From the NCBI RefSeq assembly GCF_000429765.1, contig NZ_KE386949.1, forward strand, positions 634,815 to 698,814: a stretch of 64,000 nt of DNA, written 5' to 3'. The notes beneath the pieces were generated by a model. That model saw only the letters and a list, made by a program, of their open reading frames with translations, ran no database searches and was not told where the DNA came from. This stretch comes from Gemmobacter nectariphilus DSM 15620. GTDB taxonomy: Bacteria > Pseudomonadota > Alphaproteobacteria > Rhodobacterales > Rhodobacteraceae. Below, piece after piece: positions 55,921 through 64,000 of the stretch. The position numbers were made by a program, and so were the translations under genes. The first letter of the stretch is position 1; each line of letters opens with the position of its first letter.

Positions 55921-57225
55921 TCATTTCTCGGGGATCAATCCGCGCGGGCTGAATCGCAGCACCAGCAGCAAGATGAGGCCCATGGTCAGCAGACGCATAT
56001 GCGCGGCGGCATCCTTCAGGTGGTCCTTGAGGAACGAGCCCTCCGGCAACCAGGCGGTCAGATTCTGGAACAGGAACTGGCCCATCGGCTCGACCATGAT
56101 CCACAGCCACCAGATCAGCATCCCGCCCAGAACCGAGCCCCAGTTGTTGCCCGACCCGCCGACGATCACCATCACCCAGATCAGGAAGGTGAAGCGCAGC
56201 GGCTGATAGCTCGAGGGCGTCAGCTGCCCATCCAGCGTGGTCATCATCGCCCCGGCGATGCCGCACACGGCCGAGCCCAGGATGAAGATCTGCAGATGGC
56301 GCCGGGTCACGTCCTTGCCCATCGCCTCGGCCGAAACCTCGTTGTCGCGGATCGCCCGCATCATCCGGCCCCAGGGGCTGCGCCAGGCGGTTTCCACCAG
56401 CCAGATCAGCGCCAGCAGCACCACCAGGAACAGCCCGGCATAGCACAGCTTGACCACGACCGACGATGCGGTCGCCAGATCAAAGCCCCAGTCGGACGCC
56501 CAGGCAATGAAGCCGGGCGTCTGCTGCAGGTCGACCTCGTAGGGGACAGGGCGGGGCAGGCCGGTGACGTTCTTGACGCCGCGGGCCAGCCAGTCCTCGT
56601 TCTTCATCATCGCAATGATGATTTCGGAAATCCCCAGCGTGGCAATGGCCAGATAGTCCGACCGCAGCCCCAGCGCCGTCTTGCCGATCGCCCAGGCCGC
56701 ACCTGCCGCCAGCAGACCGCCCGCCGGCCAGGCCAGCAGAATCGGCAGCCCCAGCCCGCCCAGATAGCCCGCGGCGGCCGGATTGGTCCGCTCGACCGCC
56801 TGCACGGCAGGATCGAAGACTTGCGAATACAGCACAAAGCCCGCGATCAGCACCGCCACCAGCACCACGCCCCGCAAACGCCCTTTGGGCATCCGCGACC
56901 AGACCAGCACCGCCGCCACCAGCGAGGCAGCGCCCACCGCCAGCCCCAGCACGATCCGCACCCCGCCGGCGGCCCAGGCATCGGGCTCGGGCGGCATCGA
57001 GACCAGCACCGCCGCCAGCCCGCCAAGCGCGACGAACCCCATGATCCCGATGTTGAACAGGCCCGCATAGCCCCATTGCATGTTGACCCCCAGCGCCATG
57101 ATGGCACTGACCAGCCCCATGTTCAGGATCGTCAACGACAGCGTCCAGCTTTGCATGGCGCCGGTGATGACGAACAGCAGGGCCACCACGGCGAACAGCC
57201 CGATATTGCGCCAGTTCACGCTCAT
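55921..57225 (-). CDS. livM: Branched-chain amino-acid-type ABC permease LivM
   Basis: 434 residues with about ten hydrophobic segments. NMQWGYAGLFNIGIMGFVALG and the EAA-like RAIRDNEVSAEAMGKDVTRRHLQIF are typical of LivM. Residues 85-165 form extra hydrophobic/loop sequence. Start ATG 57225 overlaps the livH stop by ATGA. The longer ORF reaching 58275 is a read-through of the livH region in another frame. Confidence 0.93.
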   Translation of the reverse strand: MSVNWRNIGLFAVVALLFVITGAMQSWTLSLTILNMGLVSAIMALGVNMQWGYAGLFNIGIMGFVALGGLAAVLVSMPPEPDAWAAGGVRIVLGLAVGAASLVAAVLVWSRMPKGRLRGVVLVAVLIAGFVLYSQVFDPAVQAVERTNPAAAGYLGGLGLPILLAWPAGGLLAAGAAWAIGKTALGLRSDYLAIATLGISEIIIAMMKNEDWLARGVKNVTGLPRPVPYEVDLQQTPGFIAWASDWGFDLATASSVVVKLCYAGLFLVVLLALIWLVETAWRSPWGRMMRAIRDNEVSAEAMGKDVTRRHLQIFILGSAVCGIAGAMMTTLDGQLTPSSYQPLRFTFLIWVMVIVGGSGNNWGSVLGGMLIWWLWIMVEPMGQFLFQNLTAWLPEGSFLKDHLKDAAAHMRLLTMGLILLLVLRFSPRGLIPEK

Positions 57226-58235
57226 ATCGATTTCCCCTTGAAGATGCCGGTGGGCTTGAACAGCAGCACGATCACCAGAATGGCGAAGCTGACCGCGAAT
57301 TTGTAATCGGTGCCCATCAGCTGCAGCAGCCCCTCGGGCGCCAGGCTTTCGGGCAGTACATAGGTGGCCACCTTTTTCCACGCATAGGTCACGGTGACCT
57401 CGGAAAAGGCGATGACAAAGCCCCCGGCAATGGCCCCCAGCGGGTTGCCAAGGCCCCCCACCACCGCGCTGGCAAAGATCGGCAGCAGCAGCTGGAAATA
57501 GGTGAAGGCCTTGAAGGACTTGTCGAGGCCGTAAAGCACCCCGGCCGTCGTCGCCAGCGCCGCGACGATGATCCAGGTCACGGCCACCACCCGTTCTGGG
57601 TTGATGCCCGACAACAGCGCCAGATCCTCGTTGTCGGAAAAGGCGCGCATCGACTTGCCGGTCCGCGTGCGGTTGAGGAACCAGAACAGCAGCGCGACCG
57701 CAATCACCGCGACCACCAGCGTGATCACCTGCGTGCTGCGGATCGCCAGCCCCTCGTCCAGCCCGGTCATCTGCCGGAACTCGCGCGCGCCGATCACGAA
57801 CCGCGCACCGTCGGCAAAGTTGATCTCGTCCACCCCGATCACAAAGCGGGTGATGCCGTTCATCACGAACATCACCCCCATCGACACCATCACCAGCACC
57901 ACGGGCGCGGCCTTCACCCGGCGATAGAACCGATAGACGACCCGGTCGGTGCCCAGCACAAGCAGGGCGGTGATCGCAATCCCGAAGGGCAGCGCCAGCA
58001 GCGCGGTGGGCAGCGGGCCAAAGCTGATGCCAAGGCTGGTCATCAGCCAGGTCACCAGAATGGTCGCGGCCGTGCCAAAGGCCATGGTGTCGCCATGGGC
58101 AAAGTTCGAGAACCGCAAGATGCCGTAAACCAGCGTCACCCCCAGCGCCCCCAGCGCCAGCTGCGCGCCATAGGCCGCGCCCGGAATGACCACAAAGTTC
58201 AGCAGCGCCACGATGGCATTCAGAAAGTCCATCAT
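57222..58235 (-). CDS. livH: Branched-chain amino-acid-type ABC permease LivH
   Basis: 337 residues, about eight membrane helices. FSNFAHGDTMAFGTAATILV near the start and RAFSDNEDLALLSGINPERVVAVTW as the ATPase-contact loop identify LivH. Two ATG codons at 58235 and 58232 follow AAGGAGG. It overlaps the stop of the small secreted protein upstream by four bases. Confidence 0.93.
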   Translation of the reverse strand: MMDFLNAIVALLNFVVIPGAAYGAQLALGALGVTLVYGILRFSNFAHGDTMAFGTAATILVTWLMTSLGISFGPLPTALLALPFGIAITALLVLGTDRVVYRFYRRVKAAPVVLVMVSMGVMFVMNGITRFVIGVDEINFADGARFVIGAREFRQMTGLDEGLAIRSTQVITLVVAVIAVALLFWFLNRTRTGKSMRAFSDNEDLALLSGINPERVVAVTWIIVAALATTAGVLYGLDKSFKAFTYFQLLLPIFASAVVGGLGNPLGAIAGGFVIAFSEVTVTYAWKKVATYVLPESLAPEGLLQLMGTDYKFAVSFAILVIVLLFKPTGIFKGKSI

Positions 58236-58603
58236 CCGGCCTCCTTGCAGGTGAATTCGGCCAGTTCGGGGCCATCCTCGGCCAGCTGCGCCGATTGCAT
58301 CCGGCCCGTCGCCGGGACCAGCCGCAGCAAGGTCACGTTCGCATCGGGCGTGTTCCTGTAGGACATGGACAGGCTGTCGGCCGTGCGCCGGTCGATGCGC
58401 AACGGCGCCTTGGCGCCGTTGGCGGCGATCCGGCCTTCGCCCGCCTCGGGGATCGTCAGCATGATCGCGGCAGGGCCGGACAGTGCGACACAGGACATCC
58501 GCGCCGCCGCGCCCTTGCACAGCAGCGTCAGATGACACGCATAGTCTGCGGCCTGAACGGGCAGGGCGGCCAGCAGCATCGGGGACAGGGCAAATGCGCG
58601 CAT
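58232..58603 (-). CDS. Small secreted protein inside the liv operon, 123 residues
   Basis: Signal peptide about residues 1-18 (MLLAALPVQAADY). The mature part has four Cys (CHLTLLCKG, MSCVAL, FTCKEAG) that could make two disulfides, and predicted beta strands. It overlaps livH by ATGA and follows livF by four bases, so it is co-expressed with the transporter. Unknown family; a periplasmic accessory is possible. Confidence 0.8.
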   Translation of the reverse strand: MRAFALSPMLLAALPVQAADYACHLTLLCKGAAARMSCVALSGPAAIMLTIPEAGEGRIAANGAKAPLRIDRRTADSLSMSYRNTPDANVTLLRLVPATGRMQSAQLAEDGPELAEFTCKEAG

Positions 58604-58607
58604 CCGC

Positions 58608-59318
58608 TCAGCCCCCCAGAAACGTGCGGCGCACTTCGGGATCGGCCATCAGCGCCTTGCCGGTATCGGTAAAGCGGTTGGCGCCCTGCACCAGCACATA
58701 GCCCTTGTCGGCGATCTCCAGCGCCTGACGGGCGTTCTGTTCCACCATCAGGATGGAGATGCCGGTCCGCGCCACCTCGATGATGCGGTCGAACAGCTCG
58801 TCCATCACGATGGGGCTGACCCCTGCCGTCGGCTCGTCCAGCATCAGCACCTTGGGCTGGGTCATCAGCGCCCGGCCCACGGCGACCTGCTGGCGCTGCC
58901 CGCCCGACAATTCGCCCGCCGGCTGGTTGCGCTTATCCTTGAGGATCGGGAACAGGTCATAGACCTGCGCCATCGTATCGCGGAAATCGTCGCGCCGGAT
59001 GAAGGCGCCCATCTCCAGGTTTTCCGCGACCGTCATCGAGCCAAAGATGTTGTGCGTCTGCGGCACGAAGCCCATGCCCTTGTGAACGCGCGCTTGCGGG
59101 CTAAGCGCGGTGATATCCTCGCCGTCCAGCAGCACATGGCCCTGGCGCAGCTTCAGCATCCCGAACACGGCCTTCATCGCGGTCGACTTGCCGGCGCCAT
59201 TGGGGCCGACGATCACCGCGATCTCGCCCTTTTCCACCGCCAGGGTGCAATCGTGCAGGATATCTGCCCCGCCATAGCCGCCGGTCATGCCGGCGCCGAT
59301 CAGAAACGGATCCGCCAT
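58608..59318 (-). CDS. livF: ABC transporter ATP-binding protein LivF
   Basis: 236 residues. Walker A GPNGAGKST, Q-loop PQTHNIFGSMTV, signature LSGGQRQQVAVGRAL, Walker B VLMLDEPTAGVSP, His in MVEQNARQAL, all as in LivF. ATG at 59318 chosen; the upstream extension runs into the adjacent gene. Confidence 0.94.
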   Translation of the reverse strand: MADPFLIGAGMTGGYGGADILHDCTLAVEKGEIAVIVGPNGAGKSTAMKAVFGMLKLRQGHVLLDGEDITALSPQARVHKGMGFVPQTHNIFGSMTVAENLEMGAFIRRDDFRDTMAQVYDLFPILKDKRNQPAGELSGGQRQQVAVGRALMTQPKVLMLDEPTAGVSPIVMDELFDRIIEVARTGISILMVEQNARQALEIADKGYVLVQGANRFTDTGKALMADPEVRRTFLGG

Positions 59319-59322
59319 TCTC

Positions 59323-59841
59323 TCAGCCCCCCTCTGCCAGCCGCACCAGCCCCGCCACCTCGCGCGAGCGGCGGTCGATCTCCTCGACCGGCAGCCCGGC
59401 CGGCGCATCGAGGCTGAGCAGGATCCGCCCCGCCTCGGCCCCGGCGATCATCATGGCACGCAGCACCGGAGGATCGTTGTCCACGGCAATGGTCTGGATC
59501 ACCCGGACCACAGTCAGGTCCCCGGCGGTGAATCGGTCGCGCGCGATCTCCTCATGCGTGGCATCGGCAGTCATCTCGTCCAGCAGCGCATCTATCGCCG
59601 CCCCGCTATCCTGCGCATCGTCGCGCCCGACCCAATCCTCGGTAAATTCCAGCCGCAGATCGCCCAGCACGATGGTTGCCCCATCGCCGGACTGTTCCCA
59701 TTCCGCCTCGGCCCAGTCGGTGCCATCGTCGCAAAAGGCAAAATGCCGGCTCATCGGTGCACATTCCTGCGCAAACGCCGCCCCCGGCATCGCAGCCAGC
59801 AGCAGCCCTGCCACCGCCCCGCACAGGCGCGTGTGCATCAT
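59323..59841 (-). CDS. Secreted hypothetical protein inside the liv operon, 172 residues
   Basis: Signal peptide about 1-25 (LLLAAMPGAAFAQE), then a mixed alpha/beta domain with Cys in APMSRHFAFCDDG and an acidic middle (EFTEDWVGRDDAQDSG). Tandem ATG codons at 59841 and 59838 lie inside repeat R9. It ends four bases before livF. No family recognised; periplasmic. Confidence 0.78.
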   Translation of the reverse strand: MMHTRLCGAVAGLLLAAMPGAAFAQECAPMSRHFAFCDDGTDWAEAEWEQSGDGATIVLGDLRLEFTEDWVGRDDAQDSGAAIDALLDEMTADATHEEIARDRFTAGDLTVVRVIQTIAVDNDPPVLRAMMIAGAEAGRILLSLDAPAGLPVEEIDRRSREVAGLVRLAEGG

Positions 59842-59886
59842 CTTGCCCCAAATACCCAAAACCCTTCCCACCCGGCGACCCGCCGG
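59836..59886 (-). repeat. Repeat copy R9 carrying a gene's start codon
   Basis: On the minus strand: hairpin CCGGCG-GGT-CGCCGG (59886-59872), then GGGTTTTGGGTATTTGGGG and CAAGATGATGCA to 59836. The core end is nearly identical to that of R1 (CAAGATGATGCA), and the two ATGs in it are the start of the secreted protein gene. Confidence 0.65.
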
Positions 59887-59926
59887 GGCAAGGGGCCGGA
59901 ACGGCGCCAACCGCCCCACGCCGGCG

Positions 59927-60718
59927 CTAGCCATGGGCGGCTTCCTCCTTGATCTTGTTCTTCAGGCCGGTGCCCAGATAGGCCTCGATCACCCGCTCGT
60001 CGTTCTTGACCTGATCGACCGTGCCTTGCGCCAGGACCTTGCCCTCGGCCATCACGATGACCGGGTCGCACAGGCGGGCGATGAAATCCATGTCGTGCTC
60101 GATCACGCAGAACGTATAGCCGCGTTCCTGGTTCAGCCGCACGATGGCGTCGCCAATGGTGTTCAGCAGCGTGCGGTTCACGCCCGCGCCCACCTCGTCC
60201 AGAAAGACGATCTTGGCATCGACCATCATGGTGCGGCCCAGCTCCAGCAGCTTCTTCTGCCCGCCGGAAATCTGGCTCGCCTTCTGGTCGGCCAGATGGG
60301 AAATCGTCAGGAATTCCAGCACCTCATCGGCCTTGTCGCGCAGGGCGCGCTCTTCGGCGGCGATGCGCTTGCGCTGGAACCAGGTGTTCCACAGCGTCTC
60401 GCCCGACTGGTTCGCGGGCACCATCATCAGGTTCTCGCGCACCGTCATGGATCCGAATTCATGCGCGATCTGAAAGGTGCGCAGCAGTCCCTTGTGGAAC
60501 AGCGCGTGCGGCGGCAGGCCTGTGATGTCCTCGCCATCCATCAGCACCCGGCCCGAGGTGGGCGGCAGGCGTCCGGCGATGACATTGAACAGCGTGGTCT
60601 TTCCGGCCCCGTTCGGGCCGATCAGCCCGGTGATGGACCCGGTGGCGATTTCCAGCGATGCGCCGTCTACGGCGCGAAACCCGCCGAAATGCCGGTGGAG
60701 ATTCTCCACGACAATCAT
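59927..60718 (-). CDS. livG: ABC transporter ATP-binding protein LivG
   Basis: 263 residues. Walker A GPNGAGKTT, RTFQIAHEFGSMTV at the Q-loop, signature ISGGQKKLLELGRTMM, Walker B IVFLDEVGAGVN with Glu then Val instead of the usual Pro, and His in VIEHDMDFI. The C-terminal tail is LivG-like. GGGGAG precedes the ATG at 60718. Confidence 0.94.
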   Translation of the reverse strand: MIVVENLHRHFGGFRAVDGASLEIATGSITGLIGPNGAGKTTLFNVIAGRLPPTSGRVLMDGEDITGLPPHALFHKGLLRTFQIAHEFGSMTVRENLMMVPANQSGETLWNTWFQRKRIAAEERALRDKADEVLEFLTISHLADQKASQISGGQKKLLELGRTMMVDAKIVFLDEVGAGVNRTLLNTIGDAIVRLNQERGYTFCVIEHDMDFIARLCDPVIVMAEGKVLAQGTVDQVKNDERVIEAYLGTGLKNKIKEEAAHG

Positions 60719-60778
60719 GCGTTGCTCCCCATGCGGCGGGTCCGTGCCTTGCGTGCCGTCCCGCTCGTCGTTGTGGCA

Positions 60779-60804
60779 GGGGGCGCGGGTCTGACCGCAC
60801 CCCC
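60779..60804 (-). terminator. Hairpin between livK and livG
   Basis: GGGGGCGCGG (60779-60788) pairs with CCGCACCCCC (60795-60804) with one mismatch, 14 bases after the livK stop. Such a stem can reduce read-through, giving more binding protein than transporter. Confidence 0.5.
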
Positions 60805-60817
60805 CGGTGTCATCCGA

Positions 60818-62002
60818 TCAGCGGTACTTGACCACTTCCATCTTGCCGTTCTTGAACTCGATCTCGCGATACGAGCCAGCGCTTTCGCGGCCGTTGACGA
60901 AGGTCACGGCGGTCGCGCCTTCGTAGTTCACCGAACCACCGGCGTTGATGATTTCCAGCGCCTTCTTCAGATCGCCCGGCAGGATCACTTCGCCAGTGCC
61001 ATTGGCGATGTTCAGGATTTCCGACTTGTAGACCGCCGGGTCCGAGGATTTGGCCTTGGCCATCGCCAGCATGATCAGGGCTGCCGCGTCATAGCTTTCC
61101 GCCGAGAAGGCCGAGGTGCCGTCAAAGCCGGCCGCCTTGGCCATTTCGACATAGCGATCGCGCCCTTCACCGGCCGAGGCAGGGTTCTGCCCGAACGAGC
61201 CGTTGATCTCGGCGCCGAACTTGTCTTCCAGCGCCTGGCTGACCATGCCGTCGGGGAATTCGAACGTATCGAAGGCGCCCGTGTCCAGCGCGCCGCGGAT
61301 GATGCCCGAGCCGCCCTGATCGACATAGCCCGCAACCACCAGCACCTCGCCGCCGGCGGCGGCCAGCGCGGCCACCTCGGCCGAATAGTCGGCCTTGCCG
61401 TCTTCATGCGGGGCGTTGATCGTGACCTTGCCGCCCGCCGCCTCGAAGGCTGCCTGGAAGCTGTCGGCCAGACCCTTGCCGTAGTCGTTGTTGGTATAGG
61501 TCACCGCAACGGACTTGATGCCGCGCTCTTGCATGATCTCGGTCATCACGACGCCCTGACGGGCATCCGAGGGCGAGGTGCGGAAGAACAGGCCATTGGC
61601 ATCGAGCGTGGTCAGCGCCGGCGAGGTGGCCGAGGGCGAGATCATCACGATGCCATTCGGAATGGCGACGTTGTTCAGCGAGGCGATGGTTTCGCCCGAG
61701 CACATGCCGCCGACGATGCCCTTGACCTTGTCCGAGGTCACGATCCGCTCGACCGCGGCGGTCGCGGCGGCAGCGTCGATGCAGGTCGAATCGGCGCGAA
61801 CGCCGCTGACGGTGCTGCCACCCAGCAGAAGGCCCGAGTCGCTGACTTCCTTGAAGGCCATCTCGGCGCCGGCAGCCATCTGCGGCGCCAGCGATTCCAG
61901 CGGGCCGGTGAAGCCGACCGAGATGCCCAGCTTGATCTCTTCCGCCTGGGCGGTGCCGGCCAGCGCGAATGCGGCCGTCGAGGCCAGAAGCAGCTTTTTC
62001 AT
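60818..62002 (-). CDS. livK: ABC transporter substrate-binding protein, LivK/LivJ type
   Basis: 394 residues. Signal peptide about 1-20 (FALAGTAQAEE). Type I periplasmic-binding fold: IKLGISVGFTGPLESLAPQM, VKGIVGGMCSGETIA and TYTNNDYGKGLADSF. It has two Cys (STCIDA, GGMCSG) that may bond. First gene of the liv operon, behind GGGAG. Branched-chain amino acids are the default substrate, but the linked psuKG leaves nucleosides possible. Confidence 0.9.
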   Translation of the reverse strand: MKKLLLASTAAFALAGTAQAEEIKLGISVGFTGPLESLAPQMAAGAEMAFKEVSDSGLLLGGSTVSGVRADSTCIDAAAATAAVERIVTSDKVKGIVGGMCSGETIASLNNVAIPNGIVMISPSATSPALTTLDANGLFFRTSPSDARQGVVMTEIMQERGIKSVAVTYTNNDYGKGLADSFQAAFEAAGGKVTINAPHEDGKADYSAEVAALAAAGGEVLVVAGYVDQGGSGIIRGALDTGAFDTFEFPDGMVSQALEDKFGAEINGSFGQNPASAGEGRDRYVEMAKAAGFDGTSAFSAESYDAAALIMLAMAKAKSSDPAVYKSEILNIANGTGEVILPGDLKKALEIINAGGSVNYEGATAVTFVNGRESAGSYREIEFKNGKMEVVKYR

Positions 62003-62285
62003 GCGTTTCTCCCTAGTGTGGACTGTTCAGTCCTTGTGGTCTTTTGTCCGGCCAAGCCTTGCCGTTCCCTTCGGGCGGAACAAGGGGGATCTTGCGTCAA
62101 CCCGTTGTTCTGCCGTCCGGCGGCTGGCCGGTGATCCGGCAGGCGCGGGGCGCCCTGTCAAATTGCTAGCCCATCCAAATCGCTCTGACCAGCCCCCGCG
62201 CGGGCCCGCCTTGTGGCGGCTGCCCGCACGGGCGATGCAGGCCGTGGCGGCCGTGACGCCCCGCGCTTTGGTCTTCGCTGGCCCG
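62003..62285. other. Intergenic region between livK and rarD
   Basis: 283 bases containing the livK promoter region. A small hairpin around CGTTCCC/GGGCGGAAC (near 62064-62086) and GC-rich inverted repeats near 62200-62230 are visible; the only TTGACG, on the minus strand at 62101-62096, has no matching -10. No gene found. Confidence 0.4.
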
Positions 62286-63203
62286 TCAGGCCGCGGCCTG
62301 GCGCCGGTTTTGCCGCATCAAGGCAAGGGTATACAGCACCAGCGCTGCCCAGATCATCGGGAAGGCGATGGCCCGTGCCTGGTCGAACGGCTCGCCAAAG
62401 GCCAAGATGGCGGTGGCAAAGATCATCGTGGGGGTGATGTATTGCATGATGCCGATGGTGGTCAGCCGCAGCAGCTTGGCGCCATTGGCATAGGCCATCA
62501 GCGGCACGGCGGTGACGATCCCCGCGCCGATCAGCAGGGCGGTGAGCCCCCAGTCGCCGTTCAGGAAGACCGCACGCCCCGTCGCCCCGGACCAGACCGC
62601 ATAGCCAAGCGCAAAGGGCAGCAGCAGGATGACTTCCAGCGTGAAGCCCTGGTTCGGGCCCAGCGGCAGGGATTTCTTGAAATAGGCGTAGAACCCCCAG
62701 CTCAGCATCATGCTGATCGCCAGCAGCGGCACCCGGCCGGCCTCGAGCGTCATGACGATCACCGCGGCGCTCGCCAGGGCGACCGCCAGCCATTGCAGGC
62801 GGTCCAGCCGCTCGCCCAGCAGCACGCGGCCAAGCAGCACGCTGAACAGCGGGTTGATGTAATAGCCAAGCGCGGCTTCCATCGCCTGCCCGGACTGGAT
62901 GGCATAGACGTAGAACCCCCAGTTGAGCGAGATCAGCGATGCCGTCAGCGTGGCCATGGCCAGCATCCGCGGGCTGCGCAGCGCCGCGCGCAGATCGGCC
63001 GTCCGGCCCAGCCAGATCAGGATCGCCAGCGCCATCGGCACCGACCAGATCACGCGATGTGCCAGCACCTCGAGCGTGGGCACCGGCGCCAGCGCCTTCA
63101 TGTAGACCGGCAGGAAGCCCCACATCAGATAGGCGGCAAGCGCAAAGGCAAAGCCACGCGGGCTGTCGCCGCCTTGTGCGGTCTGGGGAACGGGGTCGGC
63201 CAT
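62286..63203 (-). CDS. rarD: EamA-family transporter RarD
   Basis: 305 residues with about ten helices in two EamA repeats. LAAYLMWGFLPVYMKAL, LNWGFYVYAIQSGQAMEAALGYYINPL and TIGIMQYITPTMIFA are RarD signatures. ATG at 63203 after AGAGGAG. Putative drug/metabolite permease (chloramphenicol sensitivity family). Confidence 0.93.
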   Translation of the reverse strand: MADPVPQTAQGGDSPRGFAFALAAYLMWGFLPVYMKALAPVPTLEVLAHRVIWSVPMALAILIWLGRTADLRAALRSPRMLAMATLTASLISLNWGFYVYAIQSGQAMEAALGYYINPLFSVLLGRVLLGERLDRLQWLAVALASAAVIVMTLEAGRVPLLAISMMLSWGFYAYFKKSLPLGPNQGFTLEVILLLPFALGYAVWSGATGRAVFLNGDWGLTALLIGAGIVTAVPLMAYANGAKLLRLTTIGIMQYITPTMIFATAILAFGEPFDQARAIAFPMIWAALVLYTLALMRQNRRQAAA

Positions 63204-63297
63204 CGGGAAACTCCTCTTCGCAGCCCCCGGTTAGCCCCGTTGGCGGGAAAGGTCCAATGCCGAATGTGCCGCCCCGGTCATCACGGGGCGTGATGGG

Positions 63298-63492
63298 TCA
63301 GGCCGCCTTGGCCTCGAAGCCGATGGCGCCAAGCGCGGCGATCACCGCATCAAGGCTGGCCACGGTTTCCACATGGGCGCGGCGGGCCGGCAGATCGACC
63401 TGAACCACCGCCTTGGGGTCGAGGTCAGTCAGCGCCTGGGTGACGGATGCGCGGCAATGGCCGCAGCTCATGTCGGGAATGGACAGGTCCAT
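63298..63492 (-). CDS. Heavy-metal-associated (copper chaperone-like) protein
   Basis: 64 residues, one HMA domain. The metal-binding Cys pair is in DMSCGHCRASVTQAL. CGGAG precedes the ATG at 63492. Likely carries Cu(I) in the cytoplasm to a P-type ATPase, which is not in this window. Confidence 0.92.
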   Translation of the reverse strand: MDLSIPDMSCGHCRASVTQALTDLDPKAVVQVDLPARRAHVETVASLDAVIAALGAIGFEAKAA

Positions 63493-63633
63493 GATGTTCT
63501 CCGGGTCAGGATCTGGCTTGCATGTGGGCCTTCCAGCCGGGGGAAGGTCAAGCCCCCTTTGCGGAAATATCCGTGCCGGGTTGCGGTGGGGCGGGCCGGG
63601 CGGTTGACTGGGGCAAACGGGACGGGGGACGGC

Positions 63634-64000
63634 ATGGCGCGGAAGGTGATTCTGACCGGGGCGGGCATTTCCGCCGAAAGCGGGCTGCCGACGTTCCGCG
63701 ACCCCAAGGGGCTGTGGGCGCGGTTCGATCCGATGGATCTGGCAACGCCCGAGGCCTTTGCCCGCGATCCGGCAAAGGTGCAGGCGTTCTACAACGACCG
63801 GCGCGCAGCGGCGCGGGCGGCGCAGCCGAACCCGGCGCACCTTGCGCTGGCGCAGCTTCAGCGCGCGCGGCCGGACGAGGTTCTGCTGGTGACGCAAAAC
63901 GTCGACGATCTGCACGAGCGCGCCGGAAGCACCGATGCCCTGCATGTCCATGGCCGGCTGGACGAGGCGCGGTGCGACAGCTGCGCCCACCGCTGGCCTG
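63634..64000 (+). CDS. cobB: NAD-dependent protein deacylase (sirtuin), 3'-truncated by the window edge
   Basis: 122 residues of about 230 are present. NAD-binding GAGISAESGLPTFRD, the catalytic TQNVDDLHERAG and HVHGRLDEARC with the start of the zinc Cys cluster (CDSC) are visible. The frame stays open to base 64000. Removes acyl groups from lysines. ATG at 63634 follows a GGGGGAC site. Confidence 0.92.
   Translation, partial: MARKVILTGAGISAESGLPTFRDPKGLWARFDPMDLATPEAFARDPAKVQAFYNDRRAAARAAQPNPAHLALAQLQRARPDEVLLVTQNVDDLHERAGSTDALHVHGRLDEARCDSCAHRWP

Noticed and set aside
55921-58275. 784-residue livM-like ORF as a fused permease
   Set aside because: The first 350 residues are livH read in the wrong frame; LivM has a good ATG at 57225 overlapping the livH stop.
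59453-62134. 893-residue plus-strand frame over livG and livK
   Set aside because: Antisense shadow of the liv operon; no motif.

Overview
The window is gene-dense, high-GC chromosomal DNA of an alphaproteobacterium, almost certainly Rhodobacteraceae (Rhodobacter/Paracoccus-like). The grounds are the petP-petR regulator pair, a probable methylsuccinyl-CoA dehydrogenase of the ethylmalonyl-CoA pathway, an NDUFA9-type complex I protein, the deacetylase-xseB-ispA-dxs gene string and a recurring GGGTATTT hairpin repeat. I see no phage, insertion sequence, CRISPR array, tRNA or rRNA. Both edges cut genes: RNase J on the left, a CobB sirtuin on the right.

Layout. 1-8.7 kb: RNase J, then on the minus strand a RhlE helicase, a CaiB/BaiF enzyme, aroB and aroK; divergent from these are a 47-residue membrane protein, a Rhodobacter-type hypothetical and xerD. 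8.8-16.9 kb (plus): CorC-like protein, NDUFA9-like protein, then deacetylase-xseB-ispA-dxs-nucleosidase with 3-4 base overlaps, and a YeeZ-like epimerase. 17-20.7 kb: cobC-cobU, ChaN, a hydrolase and a TauE permease. 20.8-26.3 kb (plus): mcd, an SDR, mtgA, a GST and queG. 26.2-28.5 kb: divergent ohrR/ohr, two small related ORFs, and a YjhX-YjhQ toxin-antitoxin pair. 28.7-31.7 kb: SDR, ilvE (minus), petP-petR. 31.8-36.4 kb (minus): polyamine/opine-type ABC importer. 36.5-44.8 kb: trpS, a rhomboid-like protein lacking its catalytic residues, a hypothetical, rpoD, dnaG, lldD and a peroxiredoxin. 44.8-49.3 kb (plus): ferredoxin-type reductase, rsmD, an RTX protein, DUF454 and ABM proteins. 49.35-50.26 kb: an AT-rich orphan membrane protein whose start overlaps the lepA stop. 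50.2-54 kb: lepA, an Ala-rich membrane-anchored helical protein, infC and a SqrR/BigR-like repressor. 54-62 kb (minus): a liv-type ABC operon with two small secreted proteins between its genes, followed by psuK-psuG. 62.2-64 kb: RarD, a metal chaperone and the sirtuin.

The most unusual non-genic signal is a modular repeat found at nine places: a GC-rich hairpin followed by a core resembling CCCCGRGGGTATTT, a short spacer, and AAGATGAAAG or AAGGCAAAG. Several copies abut or contain the start region of the next gene (59841, psuK, queG). Other points of note are an AUA start codon for infC, the YjhX-YjhQ module, the two secreted proteins embedded in the liv operon, and the AT-rich gene after lepA.
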